64,000 bases of DNA. It comes from Triglochin maritima. Taxonomy: Eukaryota > Streptophyta > Magnoliopsida > Alismatales > Juncaginaceae. Of the stretch, positions 12,207 through 23,204 are shown one piece after another (within the stretch, counting starts at the first letter, position 1; each line of letters opens with the position of its first letter). The position numbers and the translations under genes were made by a program. The stretch spans positions 43,166,201-43,230,200 of the forward strand of contig OY821774.1 of assembly GCA_963682175.1 (NCBI GenBank), read 5' to 3'. The notes under the pieces were generated by a model, which worked only from the letters and a program-made list of their open reading frames with translations, made no database searches and was not told where the DNA came from.

Positions 12207-13707
12207 TGTAGGATCGTAAGGGTCTCTAATTCTAATCACTTTTAGGCTAATTACCTACTTGTTTAATCAATCAAGAATATGCAGCGGAATTTAAACAAAA
12301 AAGCAAGTAAAGCAAACCACAATGATGACACCGGATTTTTATAGAGGTTCGGCCTCCCGCCTACTTCCTCTCTTGCATGCTCCGTTCGATCTCCCTCGAG
12401 CTCTGCTCGCGTCTTCACAATCAACCTCGTTTCGGGCCAAGATTAGGCCTTTTACAAAACAAGCTTCACGAACACCCTCGTGAGCTTGACTTTCTTCTCT
12501 CACAATCCGAGAGGAACACTTTTGGCTTTCACCGAAGTCCTTGCTTCCTTGAACAACAATGTTGAGTAGAACACATTCTCTAACTTGAGCACACTTATCT
12601 TAGGATGTGGAATTGATACTAAAGTGTGGATGTTTAGGCTTGGAGAGTAGATTTGGGGATTGTGAGACTTGGAGTTTTCTCTTAAGTGTATATGACAAAT
12701 GGAAGTGTAAAAGTTGTGTAATTGTGTCATAGGAACACCTATTTATAAGCTCTAACTGAGTTATAGCCGTTGCGACAAATTTGGTAAGTGTTTGTGGAAG
12801 AAACACAAAACAACAAATTGCAGGACCAAAAACAGAGTGAGTTCGGTTGATCGGATCGGGCTGAACGGTCGACCGTTAGGCAAATTTGAACTCGGTTTGG
12901 TCGACCGATAAAGGTGCGGTCGACCGGATCAGGCTATAACTTAAGTACACTTAAGTTATCGATCGAACACCGAATATGATTCGGCCGACCAAAAACTAAC
13001 AAGCTCTACGGGTAGACAAACATGATCAAATTCGGTCGGCCAAAACAATGTCCACGGTCGACCGAAAACCAACAAGTAGTTTGGGTTTGTCGAGACATCT
13101 TAAGTTCGTTCGACCGAACAAGGTCCTCGGTCGACCGATAAGAAAAAATATTTTTGGGTATTTGTAAATAATATGAATACGACTGTTGGTATAATACGAC
13201 AATTCTAACGGTCGGAAATTTATATTGACTCGGTCGACCGAAAAGGTCTAGACGATTGACGAAACCGTGCAGTAAAATACTAACAGGATAATTGATCACT
13301 CGGTCGACCGAACGATCTGTTTTGGTCGACCGAATGTGGGCAGACAGTTCTGGTTTTGGTTTGGTGTTTTCCGGTCTAAGTTTGCTTGATCTATTGAAGT
13401 CCAAATTATATGAAATTTTGTGTGTGACTTCTATAAGGAACCTAGTGTGTGTTTGAGTAGTGTTTAGCTCAAGTATGCTCAATTACACAAAGTTCCTAAG
13501 ACCCAAAGAAATGCAAATTACATGTCTTCAAATGAGCTTGATTACATGTCTTGACTTGAATCCTTTCATTCTTGAGTCTTGATCACCTGTAGAAGTTTGC
13601 ACAAAGCAATATATATGCAATGCAACATGTGTACTACTCTACATTGATTATAATTAAGATTAGGTTGATTAAATCATCAAAAAACATAGATTAAGGCCAA
13701 AAAGTCA
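12207..13707 (-). repeat. Solo LTR of a second retrotransposon family
   Basis: It lies in minus orientation: in reverse it begins TGACTTTTTGGCC and ends GATCCTACA. The flanks are GCGAC (12202-12206) and ACGAC (13708-13712), a target duplication with one mismatch. A TATA box (TATAAATA on the minus strand, 12740-12747) has CGGTCGACCG-type motifs upstream of it at 12840-13345. The text near 12340, read on the minus strand, resembles the 3' part of many plant Copia LTRs. It interrupts the PMD remnant of MULE copy 1, so it inserted later. Confidence 0.78.
12840..13345. repeat. CGGTCGACCG motif cluster in the solo LTR
   Basis: About ten exact or one-mismatch copies of GGTCGACCG lie in 500 bp, about 100-600 bp upstream (minus strand) of the solo LTR TATA box. 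The layout is the same as in the unrelated Copia LTR at 1285. Confidence 0.75.
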
Positions 13708-14154
13708 ACGACGACTACGTCTCAGATAGTCCAGGTGAAGTCGGTCTGGGGGGAGGTGGCTCCGGCGGGCGCCCGCCCGTTGGGTCGGGCGTCTCCTACG
13801 GACGCCCGACCCAAAAATATATTTTTCTTTTTAAAAAACAAAAACTAAATGAGGTATTTTACTAGATTCGAGTAGTCTGGGGCGTCCACTGACTCTTTTC
13901 CTGACATCCGAGACATGCTTTTGGATGAATATGAGAGTAATATGAAGAGAGAGTGGTGTTAGGAGAGTGAAATGAAGAGTTATATAAGTAAAAAGGACAG
14001 AATGGTAAAATGGCAATTCACACGGGCGATTTAAGTAGTTTTCCGACGATGTTTAGCAATTCAGTTTATAAAAGTCAAAACACAATGGTTCATTATCTCT
14101 TTTTTCACTTTTCCTCTCACTACTTTCAATTTTTTTTATTGGAGAGGGAAGAGG

Positions 14155-15300
14155 TTGTGGATGACGATGGTGGTGGTGGTGATTTTGGTGGCTCAATGTG
14201 ATGGTGTGGGAAGTGATTGGCACGCATATGCTGAACTAGATGGTGGTGGTGGTGGTAGTAGGTATTAGTGGCAGCTACGAAAGGTGGTGAAAGGTTGGTG
14301 GTGGTGGCAATGGTAGGTATAAGTAGTGACTACAAAAGGTGATGGAAGGGTGGCGGTCACAGTGGCAGGTGGTGATGTGGAAGGGGTGTTGTTAGTGGTG
14401 ACCACGGTAGGATGTTGGGTGGTGGTGGTGGTAGATGGTGGTGTTAGTGGTTGGGTGGTGATGGTGGTGGTAATCTTTGATTTCAATGTGGGTATTTTAT
14501 ACGGAATGTGAGGATATTTTAGAATTAATGTGCAGCATGTTGAGTAGATTTGTAGGTGTTGTTGATGGTGGTGGTTTACGTTTCAGTGGTCTGAATGGGT
14601 AATTCTCATCTACAGTGTGGGTATTTCCATAGGTTATTATGTGTATTTTAACGGTATTTTTGGTTTTGAGTGCAATTGTGAGCAATGATGATTAGGTTGC
14701 GTTGGTTTTAATGTTTGGCACGATGACCTCAAGTTGATGATGGTCGTGCTCTTACGGCCAAAGGTGGTGTTTGCGTGGTGATAGATAACAAGATGGTGGT
14801 GGTGGTTACCGTTGTGATGTGGGTTTTGGATGTGCTATTAATATGATGGTCGAAATAGTGGTTGAGTGGTGGTGTATGATAAATAACAATGACACGAATA
14901 ATGTAGTCATTTGGGTGGTATTGGATCGGGTGATATCTATGATTCAATGGTGGTGATGGTGGTAGTGGTGATAGGGTTGCAGTTCAGTGATCGGGAATGG
15001 TATATCTGGATTAGAGTGTGAGTATTTTCGAGTTATATTGTGGATATTCATGGTGTAGTAGCGATAGATGCATAAGCAATAGTGATTAAATGGTATTTGG
15101 GGTTGACAAAATGACCTTGATGGATGATAGTGGTGGTGTTGCAGCCGAAGTTTGTTGTTGGGTGATTTCAATTTTGATGTGGGTGGTTATTATATTGATG
15201 TGGTGGTTGGAACTAATGGTTGGGTGGAGGTGAATGATAGGATAGCGGTGGTGTTGGCCAGAAAGTGTTTTTGAAAGATAAAATGGTAGATTGGATGGTA
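14155..15300. repeat. Degenerate GGT/GTGGTG low-complexity tract
   Basis: Over a kilobase is dominated by imperfect GGT and GTGGT runs mixed with longer repeated phrases such as GTGGGTATTTT and GGTTGGGTGGTG. The apparent long frames on both strands (Val/Gly-rich one way, Thr/His/Pro-rich the other) come from base composition. I see no gene. From 15301 to about 15720 is unassigned AT-rich DNA with repeats of a TATTTTCGTG phrase. Confidence 0.7.
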
Positions 15301-15762
15301 ACAAAAGTACATTCGTGGTCCAATAAAAATATTTTCATTGTGCACTTTGAGTTTAGAGTGATAGTTTAAATATTTTCGTGTTATAACTATGGAGATCTTA
15401 TAAATATGTGTTATAAGATGTTGTAAGATGGTATTTTCGTGGTGTAGTCTCGATTTATTGTTATAGTTTAAGCATTTTCGTGTTATAATTATAGGGATAT
15501 ATAAATTTGTGTTTTATAATATGAGTGTTTTATAACAAAGGTATTTTCGTGGTGGCATCTGAGAATGAGTTTGGATGCAGCTTTCAAATGTCAGTTTCTG
15601 ATGGGAAATCAACTTCTCAGAATGTGGATCCAGGAGCAACTTCTTATTGAAGGTTGAGAGTTATTTGGATAGGTAGAAGGTTTCTGGTAGTGGATGATGT
15701 CTTGTCAAACGAAATTCCTAAATTATCCCAGACTTTGATTAAATAAAAATTCATTTTAAATC

Positions 15763-16542
15763 CCACCTACTCAACCTGAACTCATAGCTCAACCTGAGCG
15801 AGTCTATGTTCCTAAAGCTCCATTCCCCAATAGACTTAAGAAGAACTCAAGTGCACAAATGGAGAAAATCCTGGAAGTATTTAAGCAAGTTAAGGTGAAT
15901 ATTCCACTCCTGGATATGATTCAATAAATACCTGCTTATGTTAAATTCTTAAAAGATCTGTGCACTAAAAAGAGAAAAACAAACGTACCAAAGAATGCTT
16001 TCTTAATTGCAAACATAAGCTCTATTCTGTCCAACTCATCTCCTATAAAATATAAGGACCCTGGGTGTCCCACAATTTCATGTGCAATAGGAGATACTTT
16101 TATCCACAAAGCCCTTCTAGACCTTGGTGCTAGTGTTAGCCTACTCCCGTTCTCTGTCTACGAGCAACTAAACCTTGGTCCACTAAAACCCTCTAAGACA
16201 ACTCTTCAATTTGCTGACTGCTCTATTAAGAAACCAAGAGGTGTAGTCGAGGACGTTTTGATCAAGGTGGGTGACTTCATTTACCCAGTGGATTTTGTCG
16301 TACTAGATACTGCACATGTTGTAAATCCTAATAGACAAATCTCTGTAATACTAGACAAACCCTTTTTAGTCACTTCTGAAGCATTGATAAACTGTCGAAA
16401 TGGGCTCATGCAATTATCTTTTGGGAACTTAAAAGCTGAATTTAATATCTTTCATGTTGATAGTGAGCCAGAAATAATATGCAATCAAAGTGATGTTGTG
16501 ATGAGAGAACGTATCTATAAGATTTCTGAATCAAATAAATAA
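15763..16542 (+). pseudogene. Gypsy gag-protease fragment (aspartic protease)
   Basis: One frame can be followed from 15763 to the stop at 16540-16542, with one internal stop (TAA, 15925-15927). It contains a basic gag tail and then an aspartic protease with LLDLGASVSLLP (about 16120-16150), where DLGAS is the active-site loop, and a second conserved part around VILDKPFLVTSEALI. This is the retropepsin of plant Gypsy elements. The frame ends with no continuation into reverse transcriptase. Bases 16543-17822 hold no gene; a short TATC microsatellite lies at about 16845-16866. Confidence 0.75.
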
Positions 16543-17822
16543 TCACAAAATCAAAAAGAAAGTGCAAAAAAGGGGAGTAAGTCATCTACCCAACCACCAT
16601 CACTCGAACAAACAAGAGAATCAATACATGTGAGAGGTGTGGAACCTTTACCTCAGGGCAACATGGGGAACAATTCAACTGGATACATGCACCAACATGG
16701 TGTCATTCAATCGAGTTCTGACTATGGTTGACTCTCAGCAAATTCAATCCCTCCACCACAGTTGACGCAGGTAATAAGTGCATTTGCTTTATCTTTGCAT
16801 ACATTGAGGACAATGCATAATTTAGGTGTGGGGGGATGTTTATGTATCTATCTATCTATCTATATATATTCTTTAAAAAAATCAATGTTCCATGATATAG
16901 CTTAAGATTGAACTGCCAAAACCCGTGTACAAAATGCATTGAGTTTTTGTTCCTTATTATATAATTCTGCTTGTAGAAATTATGACATAAATCTAAGTTC
17001 TAAAGAAATAACTCATTACCCTTTAAGACATGTATGCACTTAAATTGGATGAATCAAATCTTTGAAGTGGTTGATAAAAAGCAGAGGTTGAGGAAAATAT
17101 ACCGGGAAGTGTGGACTTCTAATAGCAATTAAGCCTTGAGGAAAATAAAAGTAAAAAAATAATAAAGGAATCAAGTGAGGAAAGCACATTTTGCAAAATG
17201 ATTACAAAAGCCCAAGCCTTTGAGTCACTGGTCCGTAGGGGTATCTTAAAACCCGGTAACTTGAGTCTACCAGCTCGGGATTATCGACCAAACTCGCTAC
17301 ACAAATGCAAAAAGGGTAAAAGTGTCAGAAAAAGCAAATGTGTTGAATCACGGGAAAAAAATATACTTTAAGATACTCAAGATCCAAAGTTAAAAGAATG
17401 ATCCATGCCATGGTTGATCCAAATGATACTTCACCAACAGAGGAGGCGTGCAAAATAATTTAAGTAATAACATGTGTAGAAGGGTTAGTGGTGTGAATGT
17501 TGGAGGAACAAAGACCAAGTCAGACTTTTTATAAGTTAGATTTGTATAATGAACATGCAAGAATTCTAAGTGAGATGTATAAGGTTGAGGTGGAGATATT
17601 GAGAGTTATTAATGAAATGTTGAATTAAGACTTTGTGGGTGTGTCAACTGAAAACCCTCACGAGACAAAACTCGTCCTCTAAGGAAGCTTGGGGTTTAAA
17701 GGCTTGTTGCACAGGCTAAGTGCAACCGTGATTCCTACGAAAGTGAGTTAGGATTTCCCTGTTTTCATTTTTCTTATATTCTGTTTTGCTAGGGACTAGC
17801 AAAATCTAGGTGTGGGGGTATT

Positions 17823-18701
17823 TGATGCATTGCATACATTGCATCATGTCTTTCATTTAGATTAATTTTATATCAATAAATGCTACTAACGTATGTGTTT
17901 AGTCTTATTTACAGAATACAGGGACCTGAATGCAAATTACCCATATCCCGAGCATAAATGCGTGCAAGAGACTCATTCCTGTCATAAAGACCAAGTTCAT
18001 GATTATCGAGATTCAAATGGAAGTCCATCCAAGCATAAAAGCATTCAAAGACCTAATTACAAAAAGGCCAATGACTTAAGCACAAAAGTAGTCAGACACT
18101 TAATTGCAAAAAGCCAAGGACCCGACTGCAAGGACCAAAATATTATTTTGGAGAAGTTCTAAAAAATCAATTTGGATCTCCAAATATACAAAGAATTAAT
18201 TCGGAGCTCAAAAGAAATGAAAGAAATCATCTGGATGCGCAAAGGACATTTAAATCATAGCATAAACACGTAGGAAAAATCCGGATCGAATCAGACACAT
18301 TCTTGAGGCGAATCTGCCGCACATCACATGTAATGTGCGGCGTAAACGCCGCCCCCTTGTGGATCCGTGGCTTCGGATTTTTTTCAGTCGTGTCTCGTCA
18401 CGTGTACTTTCCTATTTTATACCTAGGTCCCTTGTATCGGCTATAAATAGCCCCGAAACGATGTTGTAGAGGATGTTCTTATTTTTATTCCATAATTTAG
18501 TAGTAAAGTTTTGTTGTTTTATCTTGTGTTTTTTGTTTCTTTTGTAATTTCTCTATGACCTCTTCTCATTCCCTCCATCCATGAGTTTCTAACTCTCTCC
18601 AAAGGGTGGGGGTGACGGATTTAAGGTGATGAGAAGAAGAATGGGGTTATTATTCTAATTTCGTGGTAGGATATTTTGATTACTTGAGTTTGTGTTAATC
18701 A
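17823..18701 (+). repeat. Gypsy 3' LTR (about 880 bp)
   Basis: It starts TGATGCATTGCATAC after the purine-rich GGTGTGGGGGTATT and ends GTTAATCA. A TATA box (CTATAAATAG) lies at about 18440. The late part, with CATGAGTTTCTAACTC, resembles LTRs of plant Tat/Ogre elements. The end point is inferred from the TG...CA rule and from where the next insertion's target site begins. Confidence 0.65.
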
Positions 18702-18707
18702 TTTATC

Positions 18708-18946
18708 TGAAGGGAATGTGTTCTAAAAGTTTTACTTTTAAATGTCAATTATTATGAATTGAATGAGAAATCATTTTGTTCCTTGTTTATGTTATTCGTC
18801 TTTTAGAAGTGTTAAGGAAGAGGCTCTTGGTCCTTAACCGTAGAGCTCTAAAAGATATTGGTTTACATAAAACAAAAGATATTCGCAATCATGGTAATTA
18901 ACATGGGACATTAATTACCGAGTTAAGATTGTCGTGTTGGTCATAG
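18708..18946 (+). repeat. Copia LTR, first 239 bases
   Basis: Nearly identical to 1285-1523. Homology ends at GGTCATAG, where the CACTA end begins. Confidence 0.88.
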
Positions 18947-19480
18947 CACTACTGCAAAATTGGGAATACTCGTCGCCTAATAGACGTCGGTTGTTACAAA
19001 GGCCGGCGTCTAATATAGAGAAGATCAAATAGACGTCGGTCGTCTATACCTCCGACGTGTATACTCAATAGACGTCGGGGAATAGACGTCGTCTATTAGC
19101 AACCGACGTCTATACTCAATAGACGTCGGGGAATAGACGTCGGAGGTATACAATATCCGACGTCTATTGGTCTTTAAAAGGAATCAGACAGTTGCGTTTT
19201 CTTTAACTCTTTCCAGACAGAAAATACGAAACCCTAGCCGCCTGTGATTCCTCCGATCTGATTCCTCGATTCATCCCGTCTGATTTCTCTGATCCATCCC
19301 GCGATCTCCTCCGCCACTACAGCCATCTTCGATCTTCTCTATTTTGTTCTCTTTCGCATCTCCGGAGATTGGTTGAATCTCTCAACCCCTAATCTCTCGA
19401 CCTCTTAATTTTTTTGGTTGATTGTTAGTGTAGATTTTGATTTGCATTTCTGAATCAGATGAATTTAAAAAAAAATGGAC
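18947..19480 (+). mobile_element. CACTA (CMC/En-Spm) element, one end only
   Basis: It begins CACTACTGCAAAATTGGG, a standard CACTA terminus. The next 230 bases carry about nine copies of ATAGACGTCGG or its complement, the subterminal transposase-binding repeats typical of the superfamily. After these comes a leader-like stretch with AAACCCTAGCCGCC. No opposite terminus or transposase is present, so it is a fragment created by deletion. Confidence 0.8.
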
Positions 19481-19484
19481 GAGA

Positions 19485-19554
19485 TGTCTGGGTAGAACGC
19501 CCCCACATGAGGGAGGCATCTGGGTAAAACGCCTCAACCATTGGGGGTACCAGA
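19485..19554. repeat. Scrap of MULE hairpin repeats
   Basis: TGTCTGGGTAGAACGCC and CTGGGTAAAACGCCTC repeats match the GC-rich intron repeats of the MULE family nearby. It lies directly against the LTR start at 19555, with no polypurine tract between. Confidence 0.55.
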
Positions 19555-20861
19555 TGAAGGGAATGTGTTCTAAAAGTTTTACTTTTAAATGTCAATTATT
19601 ATGAATTGAATGAGAAATCATTTTGTTCCTTGTTTATGTTATTCGTCTTTTAGAAGTGTTAAGGAAAAGACTCTTGGTCCTTAACCGTAGAGCTCTAAAA
19701 GATATTGGTTTACATAAAACAAAATATATTCGCAATCATGGTAATTAACATGGAACATTAATTACCGAGTTAAGATTGTCGTGTTGGTCATAGATCATTG
19801 TAGCTCTACAAGTGAGTGACAACACGGGTATGCAAAAGAGGAAAATATTACTTTTGTATACTGAATAGACCTAATAAGTAAAATATTATAGAAATGTGTT
19901 TCTGTGTCAAATTTTGTAGGGGTTAAACCGAAGTTTGACAAGTCTGCATGCACTGTGCAAAAACGGTCGACCGCTAGACCATAAACGGTCGACTGAATGT
20001 TTCGAGGTCGACCGCAATATTGCACGGTCGACCGGATGTGTGCACATCGTAACAGGGATTTCGTCTGTTCGTTTTCGGTCGACCGAATTTATCGGTCGGT
20101 CGACCGAACATTGTGATGAAATATTTTAATGTTGCGAACGGTCGACCGAGTGTCTAAAGGGTCGACCGAAACCAGGTCTAAACGGTCGACCGGACCTCGC
20201 AGACGGTCGACCGGTCAGACGGTTTTATGCAGAATTAACTTAAGAATTAATTAGATCATGCATGGAATTGGTCCATAATTGATTTAATTCGTGGCTAAGA
20301 TTATTTATTAATAAATAATGGATGGTTAGATGGAATTTTGCATGGAATCATGGGCAAGAGGTTGCACATGAATAGGTAATTTGGAGAGAACCTATAAATA
20401 CAAGGTTATCTCATTACCTCCTTAATTCATTCATTATTTTCTTGAGCAAAATTCTCTCTCCATAATTCTCCACGAAAATCCCTTAATTCTTAAGTTTAGT
20501 TTTAGTTCTTAAGAGATCATCTTCTCAAGGGAATTAAAGAGGGGTTAGTAATTAGATTCTAAACCCTATTGGAGATCGAGAGACTAGCTTCCCTCTCTCC
20601 GATCTTGTTTAGAGTTTGGTGAATACTCGGAGGCATCCGGCGCGGCGAGAAGCATCCCCAACGTCTCCGAATCTTCAAGAAGTTTTTGAGAACTTCTAGG
20701 TATGAATTCCGGAGCCCTTGTTTGTTTTAATAGAGTTTTGAAACTAAATGTTAAAACAAACTGATGCATGCATGAAATAAATCAAAGAAAATTGTAATTG
20801 ATCCTTATTATACATAAAAATTTCAAAAATATATATGTATAATTAAACATGAAATCCTACA
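19555..20861 (+). repeat. Copia LTR with 763-bp internal gap
   Basis: It matches the 5' LTR at 1285-3307 but jumps from CTGTGTCA to AAATTTTG, omitting the equivalent of 1640-2402. TGTCA stands at both edges of the missing stretch in the longer LTR (1635-1639 and 2398-2402). A TATA box is at 20393-20400 and a CGGTCGACCG cluster at 19962-20220. Confidence 0.87.
19962..20220. repeat. CGGTCGACCG motif cluster (third LTR)
   Basis: About ten copies of the palindrome or one-mismatch forms lie in 260 bp, 170-430 bp upstream of the TATA box at 20393. Confidence 0.78.
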
Positions 20862-20866
20862 TTATC

Positions 20867-22131
20867 ATGTAGTGCTTTATAACTAATATGATTTATTATA
20901 AGTTTCTGATTTCTCTAAACAAAACCCGACATCTAAACCTCCACCCGCTGGACTTTCACCCTTCTTTGCTTTATTCTTAATTTGTTTTTGTTGTTCTTGC
21001 CTTAGAAATCAAAAACCAAAATTATGTTTTCTCTCTATTTCTTCCCTTAACTCGAAAATCACACAAATAACAATATCTCTCCCTCCTTGTGTTTGACTCG
21101 TACTTGCCACGTCTTCATTGACGTCGTGCACTTGCGGTATAAATTAAATTCTCATCACTAACCTTGTTTGTTTTTGTTGTTTTGTTCTCAGGGATTTCTT
21201 CGCTGGTTTTCTGGATTGTAACATTTTGTTAATCGACATATGTACCAGAATGTTATGCTTATTATTTATGTTAACTATAATTATATTACTAAAAATTAAA
21301 GAGTAAAGGTATCTCTGTCAAAAAATCGAATAACTTGAGCGTGAGAACAATTTTCAATGTAAGAAGAGGTATCAAGCCAATATACTCAAAAACATAGATA
21401 GCACACCATTTTTATCTTTCAGATAGGTACCCAGGTAAAAAACCAGCACGTAAATCGTATTACCAGAATGCTAGTTGATATGAAGGTAAAATATGAAAAT
21501 GACATATGACATATATATTATCTAGTATTTGACGGCCAAATGACATATATATTATCTAGTATTTCTTTAAACAATTTGGCAAACAACTCATAGTTATTAT
21601 ATTGATTGTCAAAGACAATGTTGTCTAAAAATAATTTTTCACGTTGTATTAGAGTATCATGTGTAAAACTCTTGAAAGCAAAAGAACAAGTCCGATTCTG
21701 TTAGTGTTAGGTGGTCGAGTCAATTATATTTGTTGAGGTTGTTGTATCGATTCATGCTCTATAAAAGTTGGAGTCCAACTCTCATCTGTATAATTATTAT
21801 CTATTGATACCATTGAGTGGAAAGGTGAAAAATATCTTGAACTCCCAACTATTTATCCGTGTCTTTCATTACATGGTATGTGCTTCCGCATACAAATTTA
21901 GGGTTTCCACTTTTCCCTTTTTCTCTTCTTCATGTTGCAGCGCTTCGTCCCTTCCATGACGACACCCCGAAGTCCACCCCCTTCCATCACGCCGAGCTCT
22001 GATTCGCCCGATTCGAGCTTCGTTACATCAAGCTTTGATAGACTAACAATTGCCTATTGATCCATACTTCACAAACACAACAAATAAAAGTTTAGATCTC
22101 ATAGAGTTTTTACGATTAAGAGTATTAAACT
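20867..22131. other. AT-rich spacer, no gene seen
   Basis: Nothing recognisable was found. Short open frames here lack motifs and plausible splice partners. Confidence 0.45.
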
Positions 22132-22324
22132 ACTAAACGTCGCCCCAAAACTACTTAAATCGCCCCTTGAAATTACCAAATTGCCCTTAACAATATATTT
22201 AATACACATATCGTCCCGTGTCTTTAAACAAGGTTTTTGACTCAGTTTTACTAACATTCTTAGTACCAACACCACGAAAATGTCTGGCGAAACACCTAGA
22301 TCAGGCGAAGTAACGGAGGTGGAT

Positions 22325-22515
22325 TTTTTTTACGACTCGGACGTCTGGCTAAGACGCTTGTACCATCGTGGACGCGTCTTAGCCAGACCCCTCCATGATG
22401 AGGCGTCTTAGCCAGACACCTATACCATGGTCTAGGCGTCTGGCTAAGACGCCTCAACCATGGTGGAGGAGTCTTAGCCAGACGTCTCCACGATGGGACA
22501 TGCATCTTAGCCAGA
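22325..22515. repeat. Hairpin repeats in MULE copy 4, left
   Basis: Repeats of GCGTCTGGCTAAGACGCC with inverted partners, separated by short palindromic cores such as CAACCATGGTGG. They lie where transposase intron 1 should be. Confidence 0.7.
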
Positions 22516-22861
22516 CGTTCCGTTTTTTTTAATTTTTTTGTCAAATTAAAATTATATGATGTGTTATCTCAAATTATTTGACGTTTCTTTGCAAGTTTTC
22601 GGTGGTAACCGGACGGATTACAATGAGTTTTTTGCAAGTAATGAAGATTCAAAAAATTTCCTTATCCAACATTTTTTAAGATCCAAAATCCCCCGGCGGT
22701 AAAACATCCTGACTTACAAATACCACCTCGACAGGTCGTTCGGGGGTCTCGCTCCGAAGGGGTATCGGTCATCCGAATATAGTAATTATTAACTTATTAA
22801 TTAATTAATTTAATAATCATCTAAATTTATAATCAATTATCTTTTAAAAAAATAAAAAAAA

Positions 22862-22953
22862 TTACGGGCGTCTGACGGAGCCGCCCCACGTAGGAGGCGT
22901 TTTACCCAGACGCCCTGCCTCCTACGTGGGGCGGCTCCGTCGGACGGCCGTAA
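22862..22953. repeat. Long GC-rich inverted repeat in MULE copy 4, right
   Basis: The arms GCCGCCCCACGTAGGAGGC and GCCTCCTACGTGGGGCGGC, with flanking GACGGA/TCCGTC, can form a stem of about 35 pairs. It is set in AT-rich DNA next to the PMD exon 1. Confidence 0.8.
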
Positions 22954-23204
22954 TTTATTATTATTTTTTTATTAAAAAGATGTTAGATATTTTATCAGAT
23001 TCGAGTACACTGGGGCGTCCGTTGACTCATTACTGACCTCCAAAACATTAGTTTTTATGATTATAAGAGGAAGATGAAGAGAGATGTGTAATAGGAGGGT
23101 AAAATGTCGCGTTATAGCAGTAGAAATGAGAGAAGGGCAAAATGGTAATTTCAAGGGACGATTTAAGTAATTTTGGGACGATGTTTAGCAATTCAGTTAT
23201 TAAA

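Larger units (their letters stand above)
11850..13916 (-). pseudogene. PMD gene remnant of MULE copy 1, split by a solo LTR
   Basis: On the minus strand, the exon 1 start (ATG complement at 13914-13916, MSRMSGKES...) lies inside the right end and is followed by GC-rich hairpins (13735-13810). Then comes a piece matching exon 3 of the PMD gene in copy 2, interrupted by the solo LTR at 12207-13707, and last the 3' exon ending in NNQLGISDQDSDDEL (11850-11960). The main PMD exon is missing. The C-terminal peptide shows that the late stop in copy 2 is a mutation. Confidence 0.65.
9213..14064 (+). mobile_element. MULE copy 1 (OTU/PMD family), heavily decayed
   Basis: The right end (14023-14064) reads, in reverse, CTGAATTGCTAAACATCGTC and continues into the family's AAAACTACTTAAATCG block. 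The left end near 9219 keeps GGAAAACTACCTAAATCG. Inside, in order, are transposase exon 1 (ATG 9363), GC-rich hairpins, a broken transposase (about 9655-11625), a trace of the OTU exon (11709), then PMD remnants on the minus strand interrupted by a 1.5-kb solo LTR. Flanking octamers TTGATAAA (9205) and TTTATAAA (14065) match at 7 of 8, but the left boundary is uncertain because the neighbouring LTR is fused to it. Confidence 0.8.
15721..18701 (+). mobile_element. Ty3/Gypsy remnant (Athila/Tat-like) with 3' LTR
   Basis: A protease-region fragment is followed by non-coding DNA with the phrase GTGTGGGGG twice (16827, 17810), a feature often seen before the polypurine tract of Athila/Tat-type elements, and then by a TG...CA LTR (17823-18701). 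No reverse transcriptase, integrase or 5' LTR was found. Either this was always a shortened derivative or the central and left parts were deleted. Confidence 0.65.
18703..20866 (+). mobile_element. Composite insertion: LTR piece + CACTA end + MULE scrap + LTR, flanked by TTATC
   Basis: TTATC occurs at 18703-18707 directly before TGAAGGG and again at 20862-20866 directly after CCTACA. The whole block 18708-20861 therefore behaves as one retrotransposon insertion with a 5-bp target duplication. Its 5' LTR is only 239 bases long and runs into a CACTA transposon end. The CACTA right end, the rest of the LTR and all of gag-pol are missing. A complete-looking LTR start follows at 19555. Confidence 0.78.
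22140..23196 (+). mobile_element. MULE copy 4: short deletion derivative keeping both gene starts
   Basis: The left end has ACTACTAAACGTCG and then AAAACTACTTAAATCG; the right end is its inverse and finishes CAATTCAG at 23196. Flanks GTATTAAA (22132) and TTATTAAA (23197) match at 7 of 8. Transposase exon 1 (ATG 22280) and the intron hairpins are present at the left, and the first bases of exon 2 follow at about 22600. At the right, the PMD exon 1 start (ATG complement 23046-23048) is preceded by a long GC-rich inverted repeat (22862-22953). Everything between has been lost. Confidence 0.8.

Noticed and set aside
14265..15304. Several open frames rich in Thr/His or Val/Gly
   Set aside because: They are products of GGT/CCA low-complexity DNA on either strand.
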